64,000 nucleotides of DNA, taken from the NCBI GenBank assembly GCA_002813285.1, contig PHTZ01000001.1, positions 2,789,501 to 2,853,500 on the forward strand. The letters are read 5' to 3'. Under the pieces are notes generated by a model. It saw only the letters and a program-made list of their open reading frames with translations. It ran no database searches and was not told the origin of the DNA. This document shows, in pieces, positions 25,896 to 35,953 of the stretch. A program made the translations under genes and the position numbers. Source of the DNA: Flavobacteriaceae bacterium MAR_2009_75 (GTDB taxonomy: Bacteria > Bacteroidota > Bacteroidia > Flavobacteriales > Flavobacteriaceae). Position 1 is the stretch's first letter; each line of letters begins with the position of its first letter.

Positions 25896-25919
25896 GGTCT
25901 CGACTGCACTCGAAATGAC
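25896..25919 (-). repeat. Right 24-bp inverted repeat flanking the GIY-YIG gene
   Basis: The bases GGTCTCGACTGCACTCGAAA followed by TGAC are the inverted partner of 25523-25546. The copy sits 28 bases upstream of the GIY-YIG ATG and 20 bases before the metG stop, so the pair brackets a unit of 397 bases. Confidence 0.8.
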
Positions 25920-25938
25920 AGTTTCAGAAAGTAAAAAA

Positions 25939-28008
25939 TCAACTTATCCCTTCCCCATTGGCCACCCCATCTTCATCAGGGTTAACGAATACCAATTTAC
26001 CCTCTTTGCTTTCGGTCATTAATATCATGCCTTGGCTTTCAACGCCACGTAAAGGTCTTGGGGCCAAATTGACTAAAACGGTTACTTTTTTGCCGATAAT
26101 CTCTTCAGGTTTAAAACTTTTGGCAATGCCGGAAACAATGGTTCTGGTATCAATGCCCGTATCTACCTTTAACACCAATAATTTTTTGGTCTTGGGCATT
26201 TTTTCGGCTTCAATGATGGTGCCCACACGCATATCCAGTTTGGTGAAATCATCAAAGGTAATGGTATCTTTTTGGGGTGTTACGGCCTTATTTTCGTTTT
26301 CGTTCGCTTTCTTGGTAGCTTCCAATTTGTCCAATTGATTTTGAATTTCGCTGTCCTCTATTTTTCTGAACAACAGCTGTGATTGATTTATTTTATGATC
26401 GGCCTCCAATAGGGTTTCTTTTTCTGAAACATCGTTCCAGCCCAATTCTTCGGATGCCGCTAAAATCGATTTTAATTTATTCGAGGTGAAAGGCAAGAAA
26501 GGCTCGCCCAAAACCGCAAGCCCCGTAGCTATTTGCAGAGCCACGAACATGATTGTCTTTACCCTTTGCTCATCTTGTTTAACAACTTTCCAAGGTTCTT
26601 CGTCAGCTAGGTATTTATTTCCTAAACGGGCTAGGTTCATAAACTCTTGGGCGGCTTCCCTAAAACGGTATCTTTCCAAAGAACTGGAAATAATTTCCGG
26701 ATATTTTTTAAGGGCATTCAAGGTTTCCTGATCCACCTCGGTAAAGTTGGAGGGTGCAGGCACCACCCCATCGTAATATTTGTTGGTAAGAACCACTACT
26801 CGGTTAATAAAATTACCCAAAATGGCCACTAGTTCATTGTTGTTACGGGCCTGAAAATCCTTCCACGTAAAATCATTGTCCTTGGTTTCTGGGGCATTGG
26901 CTGTTAACGTATAACGCAACACGTCTTGCATATCAGGAAATTCCTCTAAATACTCGTGCAACCAAACTGCCCAGTTTTTGGAGGTGGAAAGTTTGTTTCC
27001 TTCCAAGTTTAAAAACTCGTTGGCCGGAACGTTTTCAGGCAGAATATAGCCTCCATGCGATTTTAGAATGGCGGGGAAAATAATGCAGTGAAACACAATA
27101 TTGTCCTTACCTATAAAATGCACCAATTTGGTGTTTTCGTCTTTCCAGTAAGTTTCCCAATCTTTGCCTTCTCTTTTTGCCCATTCTTTGGTAGACGATA
27201 TATAACCAATAGGCGCATCGAACCATACGTATAGTACTTTGCCTTCTCCGCCTTCCACAGGTACGGGAATACCCCAATCTAAATCTCGGGTAACGGCCCT
27301 AGGCTCTAGTCCGCCATCGATCCAGCTTTTGCACTGCCCGTAGACATTAGGCTTCCAGTCGTTTTTATGACCTTCTAGAATCCATTCCCTTAAAAAGCCT
27401 TCGTACCTGTCCAAGGGTAAAAACCAATGCTTGGTTTCCTTGGTGGTAGGCGTACTTCCGGTAATGGTCGATTTCGGATTGATCAAATCCGTTGCGTTCA
27501 ATGAAGATCCACAATTCTCACATTGATCACCATAAGCTTCCTCATGACCACATTTTGGACATGTGCCGATAACAAAACGGTCGGCCAAAAATTGTTTAGC
27601 TTCCTCGTCGTATAATTGAGCAGTAGTCTCTTCAATGAAGTCACCTTGCTCGTATAATTTTATAAAAAAATCGGAAGCTGTTTCATGGTGGACTTCCGCA
27701 GAGGTTCTCGAATAATTATCGAAAGTAATTCCGAAGTCTTGAAACGATTTTTTTATGATGGTGTGATACTTATCTATAATTTCTTGGGGAGTTACACCCT
27801 CCTTTTTGGCCTTCATAGATATAGCGACCCCATGCTCGTCACTTCCACAAACAAAGGCCACATCTTTTCCGGTCAATCTTAGGTATCGAGCGTAAATATC
27901 CGCTGGCACGTAAACACCTGCCAAGTGGCCTATATGTATGGGTCCGTTGGTATAAGGCAATGCAGCGGTAATAGTATAACGTGAAGGATTGTTTAGAGTC
28001 TCGGCCAT
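25939..28008 (-). CDS. metG: Methionyl-tRNA synthetase
   Basis: The enzyme charges tRNA-Met in the cytosol. It shows the class I HIGH motif as PIHIGH near the N-terminus, the zinc knuckle [17 protein letters not shown], the KMSKS equivalent KLSTS, and a C-terminal tRNA-binding OB domain beginning near [14 protein letters not shown], so it is the long form. The open frame reaches TTG at 28011, but the next codon is ATG at 28008, and the promoter at 28027-28058 puts the transcript start about 12 bases before it. The product is 689 residues. Confidence 0.96.
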   Translation of the reverse strand: MAETLNNPSRYTITAALPYTNGPIHIGHLAGVYVPADIYARYLRLTGKDVAFVCGSDEHGVAISMKAKKEGVTPQEIIDKYHTIIKKSFQDFGITFDNYSRTSAEVHHETASDFFIKLYEQGDFIEETTAQLYDEEAKQFLADRFVIGTCPKCGHEEAYGDQCENCGSSLNATDLINPKSTITGSTPTTKETKHWFLPLDRYEGFLREWILEGHKNDWKPNVYGQCKSWIDGGLEPRAVTRDLDWGIPVPVEGGEGKVLYVWFDAPIGYISSTKEWAKREGKDWETYWKDENTKLVHFIGKDNIVFHCIIFPAILKSHGGYILPENVPANEFLNLEGNKLSTSKNWAVWLHEYLEEFPDMQDVLRYTLTANAPETKDNDFTWKDFQARNNNELVAILGNFINRVVVLTNKYYDGVVPAPSNFTEVDQETLNALKKYPEIISSSLERYRFREAAQEFMNLARLGNKYLADEEPWKVVKQDEQRVKTIMFVALQIATGLAVLGEPFLPFTSNKLKSILAASEELGWNDVSEKETLLEADHKINQSQLLFRKIEDSEIQNQLDKLEATKKANENENKAVTPQKDTITFDDFTKLDMRVGTIIEAEKMPKTKKLLVLKVDTGIDTRTIVSGIAKSFKPEEIIGKKVTVLVNLAPRPLRGVESQGMILMTESKEGKLVFVNPDEDGVANGEGIS

Positions 28009-28026
28009 CAAATTTCAATTTGGGCA

Positions 28027-28058
28027 CAAAAATAGTGTTTTTAGAGGCAGAGCACCAA
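28027..28058 (-). promoter_or_regulatory. metG promoter (-33 TTG / -7 TAnnTTTG)
   Basis: On the minus strand TTG (28056-28058) is followed after 21 bases by TATTTTTG (28027-28034), which fits the Bacteroidota promoter consensus. The predicted transcript start near 28020 is about 12 bases before the ATG at 28008. Confidence 0.65.
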
Positions 28059-28063
28059 GGAAA

Positions 28064-28107
28064 CTTAAAAATCAAAACCCTTGCAAACTGTAAGTCGACA
28101 AGGGTTT
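28064..28107 (-). terminator. Rho-independent terminator after the DUF1501 gene
   Basis: On the minus strand AAACCCTTG and CAAGGGTTT form a perfect 9-bp stem around a 15-base loop, followed by a T-rich tract (TGATTTTTAAG). It lies 25 bases after the DUF1501 stop and just upstream of the metG promoter, so metG is a separate transcript. Confidence 0.8.
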
Positions 28108-28131
28108 CTATACTGAAATTGAAGGTTAGGT

Positions 28132-29841
28132 TTAGGCGACCATGACCGATTTACTCATTTTATGATCTTGTACTTGAATTCGATAAATGTATTTACCTGC
28201 TGCCAAATGACCCGACATGCTTTGTTTTATATCGATTTCATTGGCACCCTCACGCATAATAGCATTACGGATCGTACCTACATTTTGCCCCACGATATTG
28301 AACAATTGTATATCTACATGGGCCGTTACCGGCATTTCTAAGTAGATACACGGTGAATTGTCTGTCGGGTAAAAAGGTTTATGAACGATGGCGTTCAATT
28401 GCTCGTTGTTGGGTACTACAGGTTCTTCCGCTTGACTATCTGGAGAGGTCGGTATTGTAGGCTCTCCGTCACTGTAGGCTATTTCAGGAAAATCAGTACC
28501 ACTACAATTGAAGCCTAAATTTACCGGAGTGTAAGGGTGATCTAACAAATGTTGTTGTACCAAGGGAATGGGTACACAGAGCCATTCGGCAAGAACGGTC
28601 GCGTAGAGGTCCCTGAAATCCATGGTGTATTCTAAATTGCCACGACCATCAGGGTTTTCAAGTGTCGGATGTTCACCAACAAAAGCACTACCGTTAAGTC
28701 CTTTTCCGAAGAAAAGTGTAGGGGCTGCTTTTCCATGATCGGTACCGTTTGAACCGTTTTCGAAAATTCGTCGACCAAACTCGGAGAAGGTCATGCTCAA
28801 CACTTTTTCATCTTGCTCGGTATAGGCCAAATCTTCATAAAAGTTATTTACTGCTATTGATAAGTTGCTCATTAACCTTTCATGGGCCAAAGGCTGGTTT
28901 CCGTGGGTGTCAAAACCTCCCATAGAGATCATATATACTTTCGTTCCTAAATTTCCTTTGATCAATCGAGCCAATAATGCTAATTGCCGAGCAAAGCTGT
29001 TATCTTGATATTCAACTTGGTTCTGACCTCTAGACCACGCTTCATGTATTACACCTGAATATTCGTAGGTTGTATTGGCGACTCCTCTTAAAAATCTCAA
29101 TTGATCGCCGTACATACAGTCATTGAACAATTCTTCATCTAAACCATAGCGAACGCCAGATTCGGCTATTTCTTCAAGCTGATCCACGTTCGAGGTGACG
29201 AAGGCATAATTGGTTTCATCCCCTTGAAAGACCAAACTGCCGAATTGCCCAATTTGAATGGCAGCCGGAGCCGGCGGCGGAGATATTAAATAATCAGGGT
29301 ATTGTTCTTCGAAATGTCTACCCATCCAACCGGTATTCAAACCACTAAAGCCTGTTGAGGTCAAATCGGTATTGGCGAAAATGTCAGATCCCGTAAAATG
29401 GGAAAGACTTTGACCTTCGTAACCTACACCGTGTACGGCTTTAAATTGCCCTTCTTCCCAGAGCGGTTCTAAAGATTTCATGTACGAGGGCACACCGAAC
29501 TCATCTGAGAGTTTTAAAACTTTACTTTCTGGTATGTATATATTCGGACGCGCATTGGCATAGGCATCATATTGTTCGATAGGAATAACGGTACTCAGTC
29601 CGTCGTTACCGCCCGAAAGGCGTATAAGAATTAAGATGTTATCGGTTTCTGCATTGGCAATGGCAGAAGTTAACGGTGATGGTGCGGAAGCGGTCAAAAA
29701 ATTACTGCCGAGCATCATCGATCCAGATCCGGCAATACCTAATGCCTGTAAAAAGGAGCGTCGGCTCCATGTTTTATGTTCTTGGTCATGGCCATCGTGC
29801 TGAAGGCCTTTATATGGTGATTTATTATGGGTGTTGCACAT
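28132..29841 (-). CDS. DUF1501 protein with Tat-like signal and T9SS type A sorting domain
   Basis: The 569-residue protein has a twin-arginine-like leader (SRRSFLQALG, Arg27-Arg28). The DUF1501 sulfatase-like core includes RLSGGNDGLSTVIP and GGFDTHGNQPLAHERLMSNL. The C-terminus is a type A sorting domain (about 490-569: VQLFNIVGQ-like strand, then LAAGKYIYRIQ and a basic end), which marks export by the type IX system to the cell surface. It follows the DUF1800 gene by 9 bases; the two families are usually paired. The reaction is unknown. Confidence 0.9.
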   Translation of the reverse strand: MCNTHNKSPYKGLQHDGHDQEHKTWSRRSFLQALGIAGSGSMMLGSNFLTASAPSPLTSAIANAETDNILILIRLSGGNDGLSTVIPIEQYDAYANARPNIYIPESKVLKLSDEFGVPSYMKSLEPLWEEGQFKAVHGVGYEGQSLSHFTGSDIFANTDLTSTGFSGLNTGWMGRHFEEQYPDYLISPPPAPAAIQIGQFGSLVFQGDETNYAFVTSNVDQLEEIAESGVRYGLDEELFNDCMYGDQLRFLRGVANTTYEYSGVIHEAWSRGQNQVEYQDNSFARQLALLARLIKGNLGTKVYMISMGGFDTHGNQPLAHERLMSNLSIAVNNFYEDLAYTEQDEKVLSMTFSEFGRRIFENGSNGTDHGKAAPTLFFGKGLNGSAFVGEHPTLENPDGRGNLEYTMDFRDLYATVLAEWLCVPIPLVQQHLLDHPYTPVNLGFNCSGTDFPEIAYSDGEPTIPTSPDSQAEEPVVPNNEQLNAIVHKPFYPTDNSPCIYLEMPVTAHVDIQLFNIVGQNVGTIRNAIMREGANEIDIKQSMSGHLAAGKYIYRIQVQDHKMSKSVMVA

Positions 29842-29850
29842 AGCAGTAGG

Positions 29851-31344
29851 TTATTTTAGTTGAAATTCTGGTTGTCTGGCCAAATATTGAATCAGCAGAT
29901 ATACTTGTGATGGGCCTTCCATTGAGGTCTGTAACGTCCAGGTTGGGGTGGCACCACCTTCATAATATTGATCTTGAACATCACTTCTAAAAACCGTATA
30001 GGCCTTATCATATTCCGAGTCGTTGAGCAGGCCTTTCGGCAATATAAAATCTATAATAGGTTTGGCTATGATATCGGGGTTGTTGCTGGTCATTCCGTCC
30101 ATTCCCGTAAGGGAAAGGCCAAGGGTTCTGAATTGTTCTTCATCGGCGGCGAACAAATCTTCTAAGATACTCTCGATAGTCAACCATCGGCCAATCATAA
30201 AATTGGTGTTGATCCAAGATCGATCGCGCTGCCATCCCGCTACATCGAAAGGATTGAACAGTTCTTGACTTATCATACCGCTATAGTTGATCATGCTGGC
30301 AACTGTGGTGTCGTTATATGAAAAGTTGGTTTCTTTAATAAAATTGAAATAGAAGTCGAACGGACTCTTGATAATTACACCGATTGCCTCGTCATCAAAG
30401 AAATGTTGGCTTTTAAAAAGTTCAGATAATACTGGCGCTATTTCAAAATCGTTGTTCGTAAAGGTTGAGGCCATTGCTGAAATTATACTTTGGGCATTAC
30501 CGGCCTCATCTTTAGAATCAGGATGAACAAAGAACTCATATAGTTTTCTACAAATGAACTCGGCAATTTCATTGGGTCTTTGCTCAAAAAGTATATCGAT
30601 CACATCGTCATAACCCCAATTACCGGTTTGACCAAGAATGGTCTTGCTACCGGGATCATGGCGTTCTGCATTATATTGTACGGCTTCACAACCCAATTCT
30701 CCCCTTTCCACGTAACCAGTAAGGGCTTTTGCGGTTTCAATAATATCTTCTTCGGTATAGGCATTGCCTTCCCCTAATGTGAACAGCTCATAAAGTTCTC
30801 TTGCATAGTTTTCGTTAGGGTTATGACCGTTGTTATAAACACCATCCAAATAATATAACATTGCACTGGTAAGTCCGATTTCGCTTACGAAAGTCTTGAA
30901 ATTGCCCAAAGAGTTTCGCTGTAGGCAATCTATATAATGATAGAGGAATGAGTTACATTCATAAACCTTTAGTTCGGTAACAAAGTGATTGCTCCAAAAA
31001 AAGCTCAACCGTTCTTTCAGATTATTGGTAAGCATTTGGTTGCCGTAGGCAACACCGAATTCATCCCTTTGTGTACGCATCATCGAATTGCGCAGTTGGT
31101 CATCTTCAGGGTAGTTGCTACGATTCCAATCGGCCCATTCGGGTGCTGGAATAGATTGTGCGTTCAATGCTTGATTAATGAGCGTGTCTACCAAAGCGCC
31201 AGCATTTTGACCTTCCGCTTGGTCGATGGTTTCGGCAGATGCGCTAAACCCCAGTCTTCTATACAGATGTGCGGCCCTAGATCTGTCAAGGGGTGTGTTA
31301 TACGGCATTAGCGAAGCCGTATTACAGTTGATAAAGTATTCCAT
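29851..31344 (-). CDS. DUF1800 family protein
   Basis: The 497-residue protein belongs to the DUF1800 family, recognised by RAAHLYRRLGFSAS near the N-terminus, ENYARELYELFTLG in the middle and RDRSWINTNFMIGRW towards the end. The family is nearly always found next to DUF1501 and is of unknown function; both are linked to surface or periplasmic processes. No classical signal peptide is evident. The gene diverges from yraN with a 194-base gap that holds no clear consensus promoter. Confidence 0.9.
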   Translation of the reverse strand: MEYFINCNTASLMPYNTPLDRSRAAHLYRRLGFSASAETIDQAEGQNAGALVDTLINQALNAQSIPAPEWADWNRSNYPEDDQLRNSMMRTQRDEFGVAYGNQMLTNNLKERLSFFWSNHFVTELKVYECNSFLYHYIDCLQRNSLGNFKTFVSEIGLTSAMLYYLDGVYNNGHNPNENYARELYELFTLGEGNAYTEEDIIETAKALTGYVERGELGCEAVQYNAERHDPGSKTILGQTGNWGYDDVIDILFEQRPNEIAEFICRKLYEFFVHPDSKDEAGNAQSIISAMASTFTNNDFEIAPVLSELFKSQHFFDDEAIGVIIKSPFDFYFNFIKETNFSYNDTTVASMINYSGMISQELFNPFDVAGWQRDRSWINTNFMIGRWLTIESILEDLFAADEEQFRTLGLSLTGMDGMTSNNPDIIAKPIIDFILPKGLLNDSEYDKAYTVFRSDVQDQYYEGGATPTWTLQTSMEGPSQVYLLIQYLARQPEFQLK

Positions 31345-31538
31345 GTTTTAGTAGGCTTTAAGAACCGTTTATGTGTTTGGGGTCAATTCTTAACGTACAA
31401 TGGTAGTCTATAGTATGGTAATTGCCTTATTTTCGATATATGGCATAAGGATTTACGTGCTTCGAATCAACTTTGCGCGTTCTAACACCCTACTTTTCGA
31501 TGAAATACTTAATTTTTGAGGGTTTAATACAGGTTTAG

Positions 31539-31898
31539 ATGGGAAAACATAATGAATTTGGAAAGGAAGGAGAGAAAATTGCTGTCGATTTTTTGATTAA
31601 AGAGGGTTATGACATTGTTGAAAGAAATTATCGCTATCTGAAAGCGGAAGTAGATATTATTGCTCAAAAACAAGATATTCTTGCGGTGGTCGAGGTTCGT
31701 GCCCGTAGTAATGACCAAATTATACCCATTGCAGAAACCGTAACCTCAAAGAAAATAAAGCTTTTGGTGGCCGCAGCAAATAACTATGTTACTGAAAATG
31801 AGTTGGAGGTTGAGGTTCGGTTTGATATAATTACCATTCTTAAAAATAGAAAAATCTTCAAGGTAGAGCATTTAAAGAGTGCATTTTACCATTTTTAG
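31539..31898 (+). CDS. YraN family (UPF0102) endonuclease-like protein
   Basis: The 119-residue protein has the UPF0102 pattern with a restriction-endonuclease-like fold: GKHNEFGKEGEKIAVDFL at the start, NYRYLKAEVDII and VVEVRARSND, which carry the usual Asp and Glu-x-Lys/Arg residues (Asp near 48, Glu-Val-Arg near 62). It is cytosolic; a nucleic-acid role is assumed for the family, but no substrate is known. It is followed by an independently promoted gene. Confidence 0.88.
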   Translation: MGKHNEFGKEGEKIAVDFLIKEGYDIVERNYRYLKAEVDIIAQKQDILAVVEVRARSNDQIIPIAETVTSKKIKLLVAAANNYVTENELEVEVRFDIITILKNRKIFKVEHLKSAFYHF

Positions 31899-31948
31899 GC
31901 AAGATTAAGACTCTTATTTAAAATTGTACAATATTAGTTTATAAACAA

Positions 31949-31980
31949 TTTGTTTTATTTGTAACAATATGTTATTTTTG
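31949..31980 (+). promoter_or_regulatory. Promoter of the ACT-like protein gene
   Basis: TTTG (31949-31952) is followed after 20 bases by TATTTTTG (31973-31980). This is an exact fit to the Bacteroidota -33/-7 consensus and lies 23 bases before the ATG at 32004. Confidence 0.7.
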
Positions 31981-32003
31981 CTTCGAAACCAACCTTTATA
32001 GAC

Positions 32004-32663
32004 ATGAAAACAATTTCATCCGTCGTAGAACAGTACATTAAAAAAAAACCATTTCTACAGAGTGCATTAGCTCAAGGTATTATAAACTTGACTTCACTTT
32101 CACGTATTGTTAAGCCTGAAATCGAAGATGAACTAGGTAAAGATATTCGAAACGGCGCGATTGTCATGGCGCTGAAACGTCTATCAGATGATCTTGAATT
32201 TAGAGCGACCCATAAGATCATAAAAGTTCTTAAAAATATAGGTGAGATAACAGTACGTTCTTCATTGACCGATTTTACATTTTTTGTTTCAGAGTCGATA
32301 CTTGAGGTACAAGCACAGTTGTTAGAGGAGGTAAATAAAAATAAAGATGTTTTCTATACATCTTCTCGCGGTGTTAACGAACTTAATATCGTGGTCAGTA
32401 ATAGTCTTGACCAAACCGTAGAAACTCTTTTTCATGAAGAAAAGTGTACGCAAAAAGCTGAAAATCTATCTTCGATTACGGTAAAGTTACCAGCGGAGAA
32501 TGTTTCTGTACCAGGTATTTATTACTTTATATTTCAGCGATTGGCTTGGGAGGGTATTGTGCTTTATGAAGTAATCTCTACTACGAACGAGTTTACCATT
32601 TTGGTCGATGATAGCCAGGTAGACGTAGCCTTCAAGACTATCAAAGACCTTAAAACCTTATAG
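32004..32663 (+). CDS. ACT-like / aspartate kinase-related regulatory protein of unknown function
   Basis: The 219-residue cytosolic protein has an N-terminal helical part (1-80) and two segments that resemble ACT-type small-molecule-binding domains: FTFFVSESILEVQAQLLEEV (about 90-150) and VPGIYYFIFQRLAWEGIVLYEVISTTNEFTILVDDS-like at 165-212. The second resembles the aspartate-kinase ACT pattern with bound-ligand loop VPG. There is no kinase catalytic core. It has a consensus promoter of its own. A regulatory role in amino-acid metabolism is a guess. Confidence 0.6.
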   Translation: MKTISSVVEQYIKKKPFLQSALAQGIINLTSLSRIVKPEIEDELGKDIRNGAIVMALKRLSDDLEFRATHKIIKVLKNIGEITVRSSLTDFTFFVSESILEVQAQLLEEVNKNKDVFYTSSRGVNELNIVVSNSLDQTVETLFHEEKCTQKAENLSSITVKLPAENVSVPGIYYFIFQRLAWEGIVLYEVISTTNEFTILVDDSQVDVAFKTIKDLKTL

Positions 32664-32666
32664 AAA

Positions 32667-34592
32667 TCAGTCTTTAATAAACTGTTCTGTTGTTGCTTGA
32701 AATGGTGCAGGTAGACAACATTCTTGAGTGCCGCCTATCTCTATAGATGATGAGCCGTATACCTTAATATTAGATTTTATAAAATCTTCGTTGTCGGCCT
32801 TGTAGATGTTCTCTACATATTTCTGCGGATTCCTATCGATATATGGGAACCAAGTGCTATGTATTTGTATCATTATACGGTGCCCCGTTTTAAAAGTATG
32901 TAACACATCTTGTAACTTGAAATTGACATCACTAATTTCATTTGGCACAAATGGCTCCGGGTTCTCAAAACTATTTCTGAACCTACCACGAAATACCTCG
33001 GCGCGAACTAATTGTTGGTAATTGCCCATAACAATATTATCGGGATTGTGCTCATAGTTCTCATGGTCAGAGGGGTACACATCTATCAATTTGACTATAA
33101 AATCGGCATCGGTACCTGTCATGGCAACTTTAAGTTTAGCCATAATTTCACCGGCAAGAACTCGGGGCTCTTTTAGGGCGTCGGTCTCAAAAGTCAACAC
33201 GTCAGGTCTTCTCGAAGCATGCCGTTGATCGTCTGACATGTATCTTCTCGGTGTAAAGGTTAACCCTTCAGTTTGTGAAGTGTAGGGTACCGGTTTGTTC
33301 GGGTCGCTTGTATACTCAAAAACATTACTCTCATCAGATGGTTGGTTAATGGAAAGCTTTCCGTTTTCACCAAAGTGCAAACTTATTGGTTCTATATCTT
33401 GTGGAGGCCATTCGTTGAATTTTTTCCATTTCTTTGCCCCTGTATCGAACATATAAGCTTCGGGAAGCTTATGAATATTCTTACTCTTTAAATGATGTGC
33501 AAAGAAATTACGCTCGATATCTTTTAAGAAAAAGGTGGAAATACTATCCCCAAAATAAATATGGTTATGTACGGTCTTTCCTTTTTCTCGGGCCCAACCT
33601 CCATGATCCCAAGGTCCCATTACAATTGTATTTTGGGCTTTCGGACTAGTTGCTTCAACTGTTTTGTAAATATTTAATGGCCCATATAGGTCTTCTGCAT
33701 CGAACCAACCGCCTACGGTCATAACTGCATGGTCAATACCATTTAAGTGGGGAAGAATACTTCTTTTTTGCCAGAATTCATCATAATTAGGGTGCTCAAC
33801 AATTTGTTTCCAAAAGAAGTTATCGTGATGGTATTTTTCTGTGATATTCTTTAACGGACCTGTTTTTAAAAAGAAATCGTAGGCATCGGGCGCTGGGTCA
33901 CCATAAAGTCGCATAAGTTCATCTCGATACCATGGTTCTCTTGTCAAAGTATCTTTCTGATAACCAAAAACAGCAAATGCAGCGGTATAGCTTTCAAGAA
34001 AAGCCCCTTGATGGTGAAAGTCGTCAAAGAAGAAATCGGCAATGGGTGCCTGTGGTGACGAGGCCTTTAGTGCAGGGTGTGCATCGATCATACCTGCAGC
34101 AGTATAGTGGCCAGGGTACGAAATACCATACATACCCACTTTTCCATTATTACCGTTTACATTTTTTATAAGCCAATCGATGGTATCATAGGTGTCAGAG
34201 CTCTCATCGATATCTTTTTTGTTTCTTGGCTTGTTGCCAGGTATGTTCGGTCGCATGTTATCAAACGTGCCCCCCGACATATATCGCCCCCTAACATCTT
34301 GAAACACCAATATATAGCCATCTTCGACCAAATATTGCGAAGGATAACCGCCATATTGATAATCAGTATGCTTTGAGGCATTATAACACGTTCGGTTTAA
34401 TAGAATGGGGTATTTCTCAGAAGTTTCTTTGGGCGTATAGACTACCGTGAAAAGCTCTACGCCATCTCGCATAGGTATGCGATATTCATTTAATTCATAA
34501 TTTTTTTCAAGGTATAGCGTGTCGATTTCTTGTCCACAAGAAATAGTAGCGACGAACAAAAACAGTAAAAGGGTGATTCTACGAAAATGCAT
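32667..34592 (-). CDS. CocE/NonD-family alpha/beta hydrolase (X-Pro dipeptidyl-peptidase type)
   Basis: The 641-residue secreted enzyme has a signal sequence (1-20, ending TISCGQ, possibly a lipoprotein). The nucleophile elbow is GISYPG with Ser158, followed by the acid in GGWFDAEDLYG and the His in GPWDHGGWA. The C-terminal jelly-roll domain starts around residue 390. The family hydrolyses acyl esters, beta-lactam-like amides or X-Pro peptides. It is the last gene of a co-directional run that starts at 39727, 35 bases after the serine hydrolase gene. Confidence 0.9.
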   Translation of the reverse strand: MHFRRITLLLFLFVATISCGQEIDTLYLEKNYELNEYRIPMRDGVELFTVVYTPKETSEKYPILLNRTCYNASKHTDYQYGGYPSQYLVEDGYILVFQDVRGRYMSGGTFDNMRPNIPGNKPRNKKDIDESSDTYDTIDWLIKNVNGNNGKVGMYGISYPGHYTAAGMIDAHPALKASSPQAPIADFFFDDFHHQGAFLESYTAAFAVFGYQKDTLTREPWYRDELMRLYGDPAPDAYDFFLKTGPLKNITEKYHHDNFFWKQIVEHPNYDEFWQKRSILPHLNGIDHAVMTVGGWFDAEDLYGPLNIYKTVEATSPKAQNTIVMGPWDHGGWAREKGKTVHNHIYFGDSISTFFLKDIERNFFAHHLKSKNIHKLPEAYMFDTGAKKWKKFNEWPPQDIEPISLHFGENGKLSINQPSDESNVFEYTSDPNKPVPYTSQTEGLTFTPRRYMSDDQRHASRRPDVLTFETDALKEPRVLAGEIMAKLKVAMTGTDADFIVKLIDVYPSDHENYEHNPDNIVMGNYQQLVRAEVFRGRFRNSFENPEPFVPNEISDVNFKLQDVLHTFKTGHRIMIQIHSTWFPYIDRNPQKYVENIYKADNEDFIKSNIKVYGSSSIEIGGTQECCLPAPFQATTEQFIKD

Positions 34593-34627
34593 GAGAAGTT
34601 AGTTTGAATTAGCTAGTCCAAATATAA

Positions 34628-35908
34628 TCAATTACCCTTTTTAATTGGTCCGTAAACGGCATCGCGAAAACCTTTGTGTAGACCAACTTGATCGTACGGA
34701 AACAATTGAACAAAAAGTACGGCAGTTAATTCATTGACGGGATCCACCCAAAAGAGGGTGCTTGCAGCCCCATCCCAGAAAAATTCACCGACGACCCCAT
34801 TGTTTTCATCTGCATTTGCCGGGGGATCAGTTCGAACGGCGAAATCAATACCAAACCCTACTTGGCCTTTACTGGGCAAGAAATGCCTTTCGGTTACGCT
34901 GTCGGCCAATTGATTGGTCGCCATTAACTTCACGGTTTCCGGCTTTAAAATTCTCACAGAATCTAAACTACCTTTTTTAACTAGCATTTGAGCAAACCTC
35001 ATATAGTCATCTAATGTTGAGGTAAGACCCGAACCACCGCGAGTCAATGGCCATTTTTCAAGATAATTACTGTAAGTTACCGTATCTCGCTCTAAAACAC
35101 CTTCACCCTTTCTTCGATATAAGCTTGCGAAGCGTGCACGGTCTTCTTCAGGAATAAAATAACGTGTTTCGTTCATTCCCAATTTATCGAGTACATGTTT
35201 GCGTACATATTCTTGATAGGGTACTCCTGAGATTCGTTCGACCAAGAAGGCTTGTACATCGACACAAGGGCCATACAACCATTCTTCACCAGGGTGAAAT
35301 TGTAGGGGAAGTTTGCCCATTTTTTCGGCCATTTGCGTTAAGGTATTATTGCGGTTCATGGCATCGGCCTCTGCTACCATTTTACCTAAGGGTGAATCAC
35401 CCACCCCTGCAAACCCCGCAGTATGTCGGGTGATATCGCGTATGGTGATCGGGCGGTTCACATCCTCCAAAACGGGCTTTCCGGAAGCATCTTCACCGGC
35501 ATAGACTTTCATGTCGGCAAATTCAGGGGCATATTTTTCCAATGGGTCATCTAATTCGAATTTTCCTTTTTCGTATAGCGTCATCAAAGCCGTACCCGTG
35601 ACCGGTTTGGTCATCGAGTAAATTTGAACGATAGTATTACGGGCCATTGGTTTTTGTGACTCGATATCGGCATGGCCAAAAGCATTGAAATATACCTCTT
35701 TGTTCTTTTCGAAAACTAGGGCTGAAACTCCTGCGACATTCTTGGCGTCTACAAAACTTTTTAAGGTCGAATCTATGCGTAGCGTAGCGGTTTCGGTAAT
35801 CACCAACGATGAGTCACTCTCAGTTTTAGCATTGGCAGATGTATTCTCTTTACAAGATTGCAGAAGCAGTACTGAAATCAGGGCCAGCGCTATAACATTT
35901 GTTTTCAT
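34628..35908 (-). CDS. Beta-lactamase-family serine hydrolase, lipoprotein
   Basis: The 426-residue protein has a lipoprotein signal with Cys19 in LLQSCKEN. The serine-hydrolase motif is Ser98-Met-Thr-Lys101 in YSMTKPVTG. YGPCVDVQAF replaces the YxN motif, and FFWDGAASTLFWVDP near residue 390 occupies the third motif position. It is a paralogue of the protein at 16513-17802. The enzyme should act on the periplasmic side of a membrane; substrate unknown. It lies between the Ldh-family dehydrogenase and the CocE-type hydrolase genes, all on one strand. Confidence 0.88.
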   Translation of the reverse strand: MKTNVIALALISVLLLQSCKENTSANAKTESDSSLVITETATLRIDSTLKSFVDAKNVAGVSALVFEKNKEVYFNAFGHADIESQKPMARNTIVQIYSMTKPVTGTALMTLYEKGKFELDDPLEKYAPEFADMKVYAGEDASGKPVLEDVNRPITIRDITRHTAGFAGVGDSPLGKMVAEADAMNRNNTLTQMAEKMGKLPLQFHPGEEWLYGPCVDVQAFLVERISGVPYQEYVRKHVLDKLGMNETRYFIPEEDRARFASLYRRKGEGVLERDTVTYSNYLEKWPLTRGGSGLTSTLDDYMRFAQMLVKKGSLDSVRILKPETVKLMATNQLADSVTERHFLPSKGQVGFGIDFAVRTDPPANADENNGVVGEFFWDGAASTLFWVDPVNELTAVLFVQLFPYDQVGLHKGFRDAVYGPIKKGN

Positions 35909-35953
35909 AGATTTTGGTATTTGCAGATGAATTAATCCGTTTTACAGCATTTC

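Noticed and set aside
25523-25919. The 24-bp inverted repeats as ends of a standard insertion sequence
   Set aside because: No transposase is encoded, the enclosed gene is a GIY-YIG nuclease and no target-site duplication was found.
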